A stretch of DNA of 64,000 nt from JAIXWP01 sp965247015 (GTDB lineage Bacteria; Bacteroidota; Bacteroidia; Flavobacteriales_D; Sanyastnellaceae), in contig CBDFGG010000005.1 in the NCBI GenBank assembly GCA_965247015.1, positions 35,474 to 99,473 on the forward strand, read 5' to 3'. Each line of letters opens with the position of its first letter. Position 1 is the first letter of the stretch. Made by a program: the position numbers and the translations under genes. Below, one piece after another: positions 33,641 to 42,297 of this stretch. A model generated the notes under the pieces. The model was not told the DNA's origin. It searched no databases and saw only the letters and a program-made list of their open reading frames with translations.

Positions 33641-35746
33641 ATGAAGTCCGTTTTTACAATGCTTTGCTGGATCCTCGCTGTAGGAGCTTGGTCGCAATCG
33701 AGCGATTGTAATACCGCGCAATCAGTATGTCAGGAGACATATACACAGAATAACTCCCCTGCGGGAACGGGAAATGTCTTTGAATTAGCACCTGGTTCTT
33801 GTCAAACAGCGGGAGAGTTTAACAGTGCTTGGTACATCTTCACGGTGCAAGAAGATGGTGTGCTCAATTTTACACTAGGCCCCAATAGTCTTTTGGATGA
33901 TTATGACTGGTCGTTGTATGAAATCACCAACGGAGGTTGTGCCGGCATCAATAACGGTACCTCTCCAGAGGTTAGTTGTAATTCTTATGGGGAAACATTC
34001 GGTAACCAAGGTACCACCGGTATATCGTCGGCCAATGGTGGAGTGGGGAGTAGCAATGGCCCCGGTAATACGCTAGGCCCGCCATTCAATGCCGACCTGC
34101 CTGTTACGCAAGGAGAAGTGTATGCGCTTTCAGTAATGAACTACAGCTCTACCTTGAATGGATATAGTCTTGATTTTGGAGGCAGCACGGCAGAGATTTT
34201 TGATAATACTGCGCCACAAATTTTATCCGCAGAACCCGCATGCAATCAGGAGTCTGTAACTTTTACATTAAGTGAAAATATCGAGTCCAGTGTTTTTAAT
34301 CTTGCAAATCTTTCATTGACACAAGGAGGAGTCACCATTACCATTCAGTCTATTAATCCGGGCAGCGGTGAGTTTACGAATTCATTCACAGTGAATGCAA
34401 ACACACTAGATAATTTTCCTGGAACAATTACTTTGTCTTTCAATTCCACACCAACCGATATTTGTGGGAATGCACTTTCGAGCACCTACGATTTCGAATT
34501 GCCGCTATTACCTCAAATAGAATACACTGTAACGGATGCTTGTGAAGGGCAAGGCGGTGTAATAGAAGTTGAGGTAGTAAATGCTGAAGGTTGTCCTGAT
34601 TTTAACTACGGTGCAGTCACTGATGTAGTTGAGAATTGTGCGTTCTTGACGTTGAGTAATCTCACTCCGGGAACTTATGTGGTATCTACTTCAGGTCAAA
34701 CATGTAATGACAGTGAATCAATTATGGTTGGAAATACGCCACTTTCCATCACCTTAGGAGGTGATCAAGAGTTGTGCGATCTTCAAGGAACGTTTGATGT
34801 TGTAGCGCCCAATGGCAATATCAATTGGCTGCCGACTCCCGGATTGACGTACTCTTCCTCGACAAATTCAACGATCCAAATTACAGCCAATGCTCCTGGA
34901 GTGTATACCATAGTTGCCGAGGTCTCTACAGATTTATGCAGCAATCAAGATGATGTAGTCATCACATTTAATAACCCGCCACAAATTTCTATCGAAACTA
35001 TTACTAACAGTTGCTTTGAAAGTTGTGACGGTAAGGCGATTTTTTCTGATTCAAATAATACCAGCATGACCGTGGTGATTGATGGTGGAAATACCAGCAC
35101 TGGAACAAATGTCAGCATGGAATCATTGTGCGCGGGGGAGTACGAGGCATTGGTTCTTTTTTCTCCAGTATGCTCTGCCATTTATCAATTTGATATTGAT
35201 GAGCCTTCTCCCGTGAATGCGGCCTTTACAATGGATCCAGCAGAGGTAACAACAGATGAGCCTGTACTTTTTGCAACAAGCACTTCAACGAACGCAGATT
35301 CACTTTCTTGGGCGATTATGGGCTTGGGTGACAATCTAGGTAGTGATAGCATTTTCGAATACACACTCCCTCAAATAGCAGGAGATTATGTGGTAAAACT
35401 AACGGCAATCGATACAGGAGGATGTATCAACACCGCAGAACAAACTTTTGTTATCAGAGATAATTTCTTTGTCTTTATACCCAACTCATTCACTCCAAAT
35501 GATGATGGCTTGAACGATGTGTTCATTCCAAAATTTAGTTACGAACCAGAATACTATCTGTTTCGAATTTTTAATCGTTGGGGTGAATTGATCTTCGAGT
35601 CAACAGACTACAAAAAAGCATGGTTGGGAGATGCCAATTCGAATGGTTATTACAACCAAACCGAAGCCTATGTTTGGTCTTTGGAGGTCAAAGGTCGGGA
35701 GCTAGAAGTCGAAAATTACAACGGAGTGGTGACCATTCTGAGGTGA
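33641..35746 (+). CDS. T9SS cargo protein with gliding-motility-type C-terminal domain
   Basis: 701 residues from the ATG at 33641 (start MKSVFTMLCWILAVGAWSQ, a signal peptide). The middle is rich in Ser/Thr/Asn and disulfide-capable Cys and is built of Ig-like or PKD-like beta domains. The last 90 residues (FIPNSFTPNDDGLNDVFIP, then FRIFNRWGELIFES and VWSLEVKG) are the CHU_C/gliding-motility-associated type B sorting domain. The protein should be secreted by the type IX system and remain cell-surface associated or be released. The ligand is unknown. Confidence 0.9.
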   Translation: MKSVFTMLCWILAVGAWSQSSDCNTAQSVCQETYTQNNSPAGTGNVFELAPGSCQTAGEFNSAWYIFTVQEDGVLNFTLGPNSLLDDYDWSLYEITNGGCAGINNGTSPEVSCNSYGETFGNQGTTGISSANGGVGSSNGPGNTLGPPFNADLPVTQGEVYALSVMNYSSTLNGYSLDFGGSTAEIFDNTAPQILSAEPACNQESVTFTLSENIESSVFNLANLSLTQGGVTITIQSINPGSGEFTNSFTVNANTLDNFPGTITLSFNSTPTDICGNALSSTYDFELPLLPQIEYTVTDACEGQGGVIEVEVVNAEGCPDFNYGAVTDVVENCAFLTLSNLTPGTYVVSTSGQTCNDSESIMVGNTPLSITLGGDQELCDLQGTFDVVAPNGNINWLPTPGLTYSSSTNSTIQITANAPGVYTIVAEVSTDLCSNQDDVVITFNNPPQISIETITNSCFESCDGKAIFSDSNNTSMTVVIDGGNTSTGTNVSMESLCAGEYEALVLFSPVCSAIYQFDIDEPSPVNAAFTMDPAEVTTDEPVLFATSTSTNADSLSWAIMGLGDNLGSDSIFEYTLPQIAGDYVVKLTAIDTGGCINTAEQTFVIRDNFFVFIPNSFTPNDDGLNDVFIPKFSYEPEYYLFRIFNRWGELIFESTDYKKAWLGDANSNGYYNQTEAYVWSLEVKGRELEVENYNGVVTILR

Positions 35747-35807
35747 GTTGAGTTACTGACAATCAGGGTTGTATTCTTTGGCTTATTTTAAAAGTTTATA
35801 AATTTGT

Positions 35808-35815
35808 TACATTTG
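35808..35815 (+). promoter_or_regulatory. -7 box of the haloperoxidase-like gene
   Basis: TACATTTG is a perfect TAnnTTTG match in the 158-bp gap, giving a 5' UTR of about 80 nt. No other feature is evident in the gap. Confidence 0.5.
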
Positions 35816-35904
35816 CAAAGTCGGCGTAAAACGTAAGAAGTTTCTTTTTATTTTTATACCGATGACAACAACTAAACATTTATAAATACAAAACTTTTGA
35901 TCTA

Positions 35905-38900
35905 ATGGTTAAAAACTCTACCCTTTCTAGCTTTTGGGGGCGTCTGTTTTTTATCAGTTTCATGGTTCTTTCTATCAATTCTATTGCTCAAGAACATTCT
36001 GTAGCGATGAAGTGGAATGAAGTACAATTAAACTGTATTCGTAAGGACGCAGCGCGTCCTACCGTTCAAGCCCGCAATCTTTTTCATGCTTCCATCATCA
36101 TGTATGATGCATGGGCGGCGTTTGATGATGATGCTTCTACCTTCTTCTTAGGACAGACTTGGAATGGCTTCCCTTGTCCTTTCGAAGGCATTATTATTCC
36201 TGAAGACAAGCAGGCAGCGCAGGAGAAGGCAATTTCTTATGCCATGTATCGCTTCTTGTTCAACAGATATAGCAATGCGCCACAAAACAACTGGAACCTA
36301 TTCATGTTGGGCTATTGCAATGATTTGATGGCAGAACTGGGCTATCCTACGGATGTTACTTCTGTTGATTATAGTGATGGTGACCCAGCGAAATTGGGTA
36401 ATTATATTGCTGCACGTATGCAAGCGTTTGCGCTACAAGACGGCTCACGTCAGCAGTTCAACTATGCAAATGCATATTATCAAACAGTGAATGGTGATCT
36501 ATTTCCTGAAATTGCGGGTAATGCACTGGCTTATGATGGAAACAGATGGCAGCCACTTTCACTGACGGTTACCCTCGATCAGAACGGTTTTCCAATAGCA
36601 AACAGTGCTCCTGCACTTTCTGCAGAATGGGGCAATGTGGTTCCATTTTCTTTGACTGATGAAGACAAAGATGTTTTCTTTAGAGATAGTCATAACTGGA
36701 ACGTTTACCTAGATCAAGGTGCACCTCCAATGTTGGATACAATTACTGAAGTGGAACGCCAATGGGACGAAGATTTCTTCCGTTGGGGATATGCTACCGT
36801 TGCCATTTGGCATAGCTTCCACGATGTAGCGGATGGTGCGATGAAAGATATTTCACCAGCTTCTATTGGTAATATCGACGAGTCTACCTTCCCAACAACG
36901 TTCGAAGAGTTCAAGAATTTTTACAATGTATTCGAAGGCGGTGATACAGGAACTGGGTATGATATCAATCCTGTAACAGGCCTTCCTTATGAAGAGCAAA
37001 TGGTTCCAAGAGGAGATTACTCGCGAGTACTATCAGAATACTGGGCAGATGGTCCACAATCTGAAACACCTCCTGGACACTGGTTCACTATCATCAACAA
37101 CATCTCCAACCACCCTCTTTTCGAAAAGAGATGGGAAGGACAAGGAGAAATCCTTAATGATCTCGAATTTGACGTACGTTCTTATCTAGCTCTTGGTGGC
37201 GGTATTCACGATGCTGCTGTTGCTTGTTGGAGTACAAAAGGTTATTATGATTACACTCGTCCGATCATGGCAATCCGTTACATGATTGATCACGGTCAAT
37301 GTTCTGATATGAACTTGCCAAGCTACGATCCGGCTGGTATTCCTTTGATTCCTGGCTTCATTGAATTGGTGCAAGAGGGCGATCCACTTGCAGGTGAAAA
37401 CAATGAGCATGTGAACAAAGTAAAACTCTACACTTTCCGCGGTCCGGTAGAAGCTACAGGTATGGACGGTGTGGGTTGGATCCTTGGTGAGAAGTGGTGG
37501 ACATTCCAAGTGCGTACATTCGTAACTCCTCCATTCCCTGGTTACTATTCTGGTCACTCAACCTATTCAAGAACAGCTGCTGAAATTCTTACAAGACTCA
37601 CAGGTTCTGAATATTTTCCTGGTGGATACGGTGAGTTTTATGCCGTACAAAATGAATACCTCCGCGCAAGTGAAGGTCCTTCGGTAGACACTCGCTTGCA
37701 ATGGGCGCGCTACGCAGATGCTGCAGACCAATGTTCACTTTCACGTATCTATGGTGGTCTTCACCCTCCTCAGGATGATATCCCTGGTCGTAAAGTAGGT
37801 ATGATCATCGGCCCACGTGCTTTCGATAAAGCAAACGGAATCCAAAATGCTGGTATTCCTCACGTGGTATCTATTTCTCCAAGTCATGCATTAATTACTG
37901 ATGCTAACATCGGTGAGCAATTAGAGATCACTGTTGAATTCACTGAGGAAATGGATGCAGCATTTATCCCAGAAATTTCTTTCACAGTAGGAAACCCAAC
38001 GAACTCATTGAGCTTCGTTAACGGTTCATGGACGGATGCTTCACACTATGTTTTCGTTTATAATATCGTTGATGCAAATGAGGAAGTAGTAAATACTATT
38101 TGCAAAATTGAAAATGCAAAGGATTTGGAAAATAATACCATCGTTCCAGCTTTGGCAAACATGTTCCAAATCGACACAGACAATCCTGTTTTAGCTAACG
38201 TAATTCCTTCTAGCGAATTCATCAATGATGCAATTGCATTAGATGGTTTGTACACTGTAGAATTCTCTTTCGATCAGGTGATGAATATGGATATCAATCC
38301 TACTATTTCTTTCCCAGTTGAAGATGCTTCTTCTACGTTGATCTATAATGCAAACTTGAGCTATTGGTCAGATAACCAAACATTCTTCGCAGTGTTTGAT
38401 GCAATTGATGCAAACGTCGCAATGATGGCAGATGTAGTAGTATCTGGCGCGCAAGATATGAGCGGTAATGCACAAGATGAATTAAGTGTTGTAGATGCAA
38501 TTATCATCGATACTGAAAATCCTATCGTTACAGACGCTACATCTACAACTGAATATGTGAATGTTGCTTCCATCGGAACACAGTTTACAGTTGATGCAGT
38601 ATTCGCTGAAGCTCTTGATCAGTCGGCTATTCCTACGGTTGCATTCTCTGATAATAGCATTTTTACCAATACTCTTGGAACACTTGTTACAGAGGGTTGG
38701 ACAGACGTAAATAGATATTCTTGGACCTACAGTGTGAATGCTTCAAACGAAGAAATTCCAATGGTTGACATTACAATTTCTGGCACCGTTGATTTATATG
38801 GTAACGTTCAAGAAATACAAACCATCGAGCATGCTTTCGGAGTGGATACACAGCCTGCAACAGTTGTTGCAGTGACACCTTCTCTGACTACTATCACTGA

Positions 38901-39801
38901 TGCTTCTTTAAACGACGGAACCATCTATTTTGAAATCGTATTCGATGATGAAATGGATATGACTGCTGCGCCAACATTCGAATTCTCAAATGTGGATGCT
39001 GGTGCTTCAACCTTCGAAGTTTCGAATGCGGGAGAATGGTTGAATGAAAACACATACAGCGCAGCCTTCAATATCTTGGACGGCGGTGTTGAATATGCAA
39101 ACGTAAACTTTACAGTAACTGCTGCTTCTGATTTAGGAGGCAATCCACTTGCTACGGTATCTGAAAGCAATACAAACCTGCTCATCGATACACGTAATCC
39201 TAACAACACAGCAGTGGTTCCTAGTGTAAGTGTTATTGTAAATGAAACGCCAGGCATCACCTTGACTTTCACCTTTGATGAGCCAATGGATATCACAACT
39301 GATCCAGTAGTGACCTTCCCATTTGATGATATCTCTGGTGCGGTTATTCAAACGCTTTCGAGCGGTTGGACAGATGAATTCACTTTCAACGCTGTGTGCA
39401 TGGTGATTGATCTTGATCTTGCTGTTTCAGGAGTGGACGTTCAAATTGCTGGTGCTAAAGACGCTCTTGGCAATGACCAAGTGGTGGCTCCAATCGCTGA
39501 TGTGTTTGACATGGATCAAATCACTTCTGTGGAAGAATGGAATCAATCAGTATCACTCGAGTTATTCCCGAATCCTGTAAAGGCTGGAAATGACATAACA
39601 GTTAAAATGAATAATGTTCCAGCGGACCTAGTGGTTTCATTAATGGACGCTTCTGGTAAACTGGTTCAACAATTACCAATTAATGCTGCTGGTGGTAATC
39701 AAATCACCGTAGGTACGAAAGGTGTTTCTGCAGGAAATTACTTTGTTCAATTAACGAGCAACGGGGTTTCTGTAACACTTAAATTGACTTTATTGAATTA
39801 A
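35905..39801 (+). CDS. Secreted vanadium-dependent haloperoxidase-like protein with Ig-like repeats and T9SS type A signal
   Basis: 1298 residues. A signal peptide (about 1-28) is followed by a PAP2/vanadium-haloperoxidase domain to about residue 650 with all vanadate-site residues of fungal chloroperoxidase in the right spacing: Lys445 and Arg452 (seven apart), Ser549-Gly550-His551 in YYSGHST, Arg614 and His620 (six apart) in SRIYGGLH. Then come five Ig-like repeats of about 110 residues (about 655-1205) joined by D-T-x-N-P-like linkers, and a type A sorting domain (LELFPNPVKAGNDI ... GNYFVQL). It is likely a secreted enzyme; halide oxidation versus phosphatase activity cannot be decided from sequence. 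Confidence 0.92.
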   Translation: MVKNSTLSSFWGRLFFISFMVLSINSIAQEHSVAMKWNEVQLNCIRKDAARPTVQARNLFHASIIMYDAWAAFDDDASTFFLGQTWNGFPCPFEGIIIPEDKQAAQEKAISYAMYRFLFNRYSNAPQNNWNLFMLGYCNDLMAELGYPTDVTSVDYSDGDPAKLGNYIAARMQAFALQDGSRQQFNYANAYYQTVNGDLFPEIAGNALAYDGNRWQPLSLTVTLDQNGFPIANSAPALSAEWGNVVPFSLTDEDKDVFFRDSHNWNVYLDQGAPPMLDTITEVERQWDEDFFRWGYATVAIWHSFHDVADGAMKDISPASIGNIDESTFPTTFEEFKNFYNVFEGGDTGTGYDINPVTGLPYEEQMVPRGDYSRVLSEYWADGPQSETPPGHWFTIINNISNHPLFEKRWEGQGEILNDLEFDVRSYLALGGGIHDAAVACWSTKGYYDYTRPIMAIRYMIDHGQCSDMNLPSYDPAGIPLIPGFIELVQEGDPLAGENNEHVNKVKLYTFRGPVEATGMDGVGWILGEKWWTFQVRTFVTPPFPGYYSGHSTYSRTAAEILTRLTGSEYFPGGYGEFYAVQNEYLRASEGPSVDTRLQWARYADAADQCSLSRIYGGLHPPQDDIPGRKVGMIIGPRAFDKANGIQNAGIPHVVSISPSHALITDANIGEQLEITVEFTEEMDAAFIPEISFTVGNPTNSLSFVNGSWTDASHYVFVYNIVDANEEVVNTICKIENAKDLENNTIVPALANMFQIDTDNPVLANVIPSSEFINDAIALDGLYTVEFSFDQVMNMDINPTISFPVEDASSTLIYNANLSYWSDNQTFFAVFDAIDANVAMMADVVVSGAQDMSGNAQDELSVVDAIIIDTENPIVTDATSTTEYVNVASIGTQFTVDAVFAEALDQSAIPTVAFSDNSIFTNTLGTLVTEGWTDVNRYSWTYSVNASNEEIPMVDITISGTVDLYGNVQEIQTIEHAFGVDTQPATVVAVTPSLTTITDASLNDGTIYFEIVFDDEMDMTAAPTFEFSNVDAGASTFEVSNAGEWLNENTYSAAFNILDGGVEYANVNFTVTAASDLGGNPLATVSESNTNLLIDTRNPNNTAVVPSVSVIVNETPGITLTFTFDEPMDITTDPVVTFPFDDISGAVIQTLSSGWTDEFTFNAVCMVIDLDLAVSGVDVQIAGAKDALGNDQVVAPIADVFDMDQITSVEEWNQSVSLELFPNPVKAGNDITVKMNNVPADLVVSLMDASGKLVQQLPINAAGGNQITVGTKGVSAGNYFVQLTSNGVSVTLKLTLLN

Positions 39802-39810
39802 TTTAGATAT

Positions 39811-39854
39811 GCTCCGTCTCGTCTTTAAAAGCGGCGAGGCGGAGCTTTCTTTTT
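39811..39854 (+). terminator. Terminator after the haloperoxidase-like gene
   Basis: A stem GCTCCG-CTCG / CGAG-CGGAGC with an A-rich loop is followed by TTTCTTTTT. The next ATG (39855) immediately follows the T-run. Confidence 0.7.
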
Positions 39855-40694
39855 ATGTCTAGTACTGCAACATATCGCACGTTTGTAAATCCTTTCGCTT
39901 CATCCATTTCATTGGAGGAGCGATTGTTTTTTTTATTGCGGTTTGCAATTCTCGGATGCTTTGTTGGTCACGGTATCTGGGGACTATTAGGCAAAACAGC
40001 TTGGCTTACTTTTTTTGAAGTTTTCTTTTTTCCTACACCCTTATCACAATCATTGATGCCATTGGTAGGAATGATGGACATCATCGTAGGTATATCTATT
40101 TTCTTTATTCCAACACGAGCGATCCTCATTTGGGCAGCGTTTTGGACCGTATTTACAGCGCTTTTAAGACCTTCTGCTGGCATGGGTATGTCAGAGTTTT
40201 TTGAAAGGGCTGGAAACTACGGACCACCCATCGCTTTCCTCTTTATGATGGGATGGAATCAGTTTCGAGTAAAGGCATTTCAACGCATTCATCTACATGA
40301 TTTGAATTGGAAAGACGGAATGATCGGCCTTGAAAAAATTCTCAGATGGTCATTGGTGGCGCTCTTAATTGGACACGGCGGACTTTCTTTTTTTAATGAA
40401 AATGCGCTAATAGCAAAACATCTCCAATTCTTGGGATTCGCTGTGGATAGCGCTACTCTCAAAGTTTTTGGAGCTTTTGAAATGTTGCTAGGCGTGGTAG
40501 TATTCTTCGTGCCACGACTGCCTGGTCTTATGATATTCATTCTTTCCTATAAATTATTTACGGAAATGCTTCACCCCATTGTTGGTCAACAAAGAGATCT
40601 ACTCGAGACCATCGAAAGAATGGGTGATTACATCATCCCAATCATGTTATTGGTAATGTATAGCACCTCTCGTAAATCTTCCTTTGCACTATGA
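39855..40694 (+). CDS. Integral membrane protein with internal duplication
   Basis: 279 residues and about eight transmembrane helices. The two halves repeat the same order of motifs: GHGIWGLL ... MMDIIVGISIFFIP ... FWTVFTALLRP ... FFERAGNYGPPI in the first, and GHGGLSFF ... AFEMLLGVVVFFVP ... SYKLFTEMLHP ... TIERMGDYIIPI in the second. This points to a duplicated four-helix unit, somewhat like DoxX-type proteins. Its TGA overlaps the next ATG, so the two proteins are co-made. The start is uncertain because the ATG abuts a terminator T-run. The function is unknown. Confidence 0.78.
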   Translation: MSSTATYRTFVNPFASSISLEERLFFLLRFAILGCFVGHGIWGLLGKTAWLTFFEVFFFPTPLSQSLMPLVGMMDIIVGISIFFIPTRAILIWAAFWTVFTALLRPSAGMGMSEFFERAGNYGPPIAFLFMMGWNQFRVKAFQRIHLHDLNWKDGMIGLEKILRWSLVALLIGHGGLSFFNENALIAKHLQFLGFAVDSATLKVFGAFEMLLGVVVFFVPRLPGLMIFILSYKLFTEMLHPIVGQQRDLLETIERMGDYIIPIMLLVMYSTSRKSSFAL

Positions 40695-41980
40695 GAATTT
40701 TACTACTCAGTGTTTGCTTATTTTTCGTCCATCACGTTTTTGCTCAAAAAGAAATCTGGACATCCTTCGAAATGGATGCTACCAAATCTGTGGAAGAGCG
40801 AACGGCTTCTTTCGTCAATTGGTGGAATGCTCAACCCACTTTGCAACTGCAAGATGCAGTGAAATGGTACGAAGCGCGTGGGATTGATTTACAGTTCACA
40901 TTAAAACTCTTTGAATTGGAAGTCAATGAAAATGGTTGGGCCAACTTCAATAAAGAGCTCAACTATTTCTTTGATCAAAATGTGAAATACAAAGAGCAAG
41001 TGCAACGCTTTGCCAAAAACGCATCGGGTCCATTTTTTCAAAAAGAATTAGATGCTTTAGAAGCAAATAAAGGACTCGTGGTGTTAAGGTTTACGCAGAA
41101 CCCCGACAGTTTAGTCTTGTCCGCGGTGAACTTGCAAGAAGATCAAAAACGTAAAATAAAGGAAATCGATTCAGATGGGGTGCTTACTGCAGCAGGGGAA
41201 TATGTATTGGTGAAAAAAAATGGGAAAACAAAAAAGGTAAAATTGACCACTGCGCCCCTTCGCCAATCATTTAAGAGAGGAGCAATGGGCGGCCGAATGT
41301 TCGTTCGGTTTTCTGACAACGAAGAGTGGCAGTACACGCTTCAAGATCAATTGAGATTGGCTCCTTATATCAAAGAGTTTTTTGTAAACGACGATGAAAT
41401 TTACGAAGGTCAAGACATCACTTTTACTTGGAATGTGCTTGGTGTATCAGAGGTCGAGTTGGATCACGGTATTGGAAAGCAGCGTGCCAAGTGGCAGTTG
41501 AGCGTAGCACCTGAGGACACAAGCACCTATCATTTGACTGCGAAAAATGATTACGGACAGCGCGAAGAATCCATCACGGTCAAGGTAGATCGCACCAAAG
41601 TGGTGAAAGCTGAATTGACTTTCTTTACTCCGGAAGGAAAGGAAACAAAGAAAGTAGGAACGCCTATCGAATTGAAAATTTTCAATAAAAGAGAAGAAGA
41701 GGTGGGACGATTCAAAGGAGGCGAGACTTTGGAGTTTGGAGGTAAAGTGTCCTATGCAGGACCCTTTTTAGTGGATCTCAATCCAACGGTTCTGAAAAAA
41801 GATCTTACGAAGGCTCATTTTGATGTTTCGATTCCTGCGGAATTCGACGATACCTACATTTTTTCCCCCATTCTGATTTTACATTTTTCAGATGGCTCGA
41901 AACGTGAATTATATGGATTCGGAAATAAAACCATTGATAATCAGTCTAAAGTTGTAGAATTTAAGTTTTCAACTTTCTAG
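40691..41980 (+). CDS. Secreted protein of unknown function, coupled to a duplicated membrane protein
   Basis: 429 residues with a signal peptide (MRILLLSVCLFFVHHVFAQ). The mature part is rich in Lys, Glu and Asn, with an Ig-like stretch in the second half (EIYEGQDITFTWNVLGVSEVELDHG, then DTSTYHLTAKNDYGQREESITVKV, about 235-305). No catalytic motif is recognised. It overlaps the preceding membrane-protein gene by four bases, suggesting a joint role at the envelope. Confidence 0.75.
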   Translation: MRILLLSVCLFFVHHVFAQKEIWTSFEMDATKSVEERTASFVNWWNAQPTLQLQDAVKWYEARGIDLQFTLKLFELEVNENGWANFNKELNYFFDQNVKYKEQVQRFAKNASGPFFQKELDALEANKGLVVLRFTQNPDSLVLSAVNLQEDQKRKIKEIDSDGVLTAAGEYVLVKKNGKTKKVKLTTAPLRQSFKRGAMGGRMFVRFSDNEEWQYTLQDQLRLAPYIKEFFVNDDEIYEGQDITFTWNVLGVSEVELDHGIGKQRAKWQLSVAPEDTSTYHLTAKNDYGQREESITVKVDRTKVVKAELTFFTPEGKETKKVGTPIELKIFNKREEEVGRFKGGETLEFGGKVSYAGPFLVDLNPTVLKKDLTKAHFDVSIPAEFDDTYIFSPILILHFSDGSKRELYGFGNKTIDNQSKVVEFKFSTF

Positions 41981-41993
41981 AAATGGCTTTTAC

Positions 41994-42041
41994 AATACCA
42001 CTTTTGTGGTATTCATAATTAGAAATCCTATTGTTTCTTTG
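41994..42041 (+). promoter_or_regulatory. Palindrome and -7-like box upstream of feoA
   Basis: A perfect 8-bp inverted repeat AATACCAC-TTTT-GTGGTATT (41994-42013) is centred 30.5 bp upstream of TTTCTTTG (42034-42041), a one-mismatch -7 box before feoA. It could be an operator for the iron-uptake operon or the end hairpin of the previous gene; it lacks a following U-run. Confidence 0.4.
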
Positions 42042-42057
42042 CAGTAGACATTATATC

Positions 42058-42282
42058 ATGAAGTCAAGCCTCTCAAAAATAAACATCGGTCAACTCGTAC
42101 GCGTTGCTAGCATCACTCAGGGTGATTTGCAAGTGAAGCTTACAGAGATGGGTTTATATCAAGGAAAAGAGGTAAAAGTGTTGTTTAAAGCACCATTCGG
42201 CGATCCAATCGCTGTTGATGTGGATGGATATGTTCTTTCACTTCGAAAATCGGAGGCGGATCTCGTACAAATCGAAGCCTAA
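42058..42282 (+). CDS. feoA: FeoA-domain protein
   Basis: 74 residues from the ATG at 42058; the upstream ATG at 42031 overlaps the promoter and is rejected. A single SH3-like FeoA domain is seen (LTEMGLYQGKEVKVLFKAPFGDPIAVDVDGYVLSLRKSEADLVQIE). FeoA supports FeoB-mediated ferrous iron uptake on the cytoplasmic side. feoB starts 15 bp downstream. Confidence 0.93.
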   Translation: MKSSLSKINIGQLVRVASITQGDLQVKLTEMGLYQGKEVKVLFKAPFGDPIAVDVDGYVLSLRKSEADLVQIEA

Positions 42283-42297
42283 ACTCTGATTGCATCT

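Noticed and set aside
35755..35766. ACTGACAATCAG upstream of the haloperoxidase-like gene as an ACTGA site
   Set aside because: The two half-sites are separated by three instead of six bases and the distance to the -7 box (about 47 bp) differs from the shared value.
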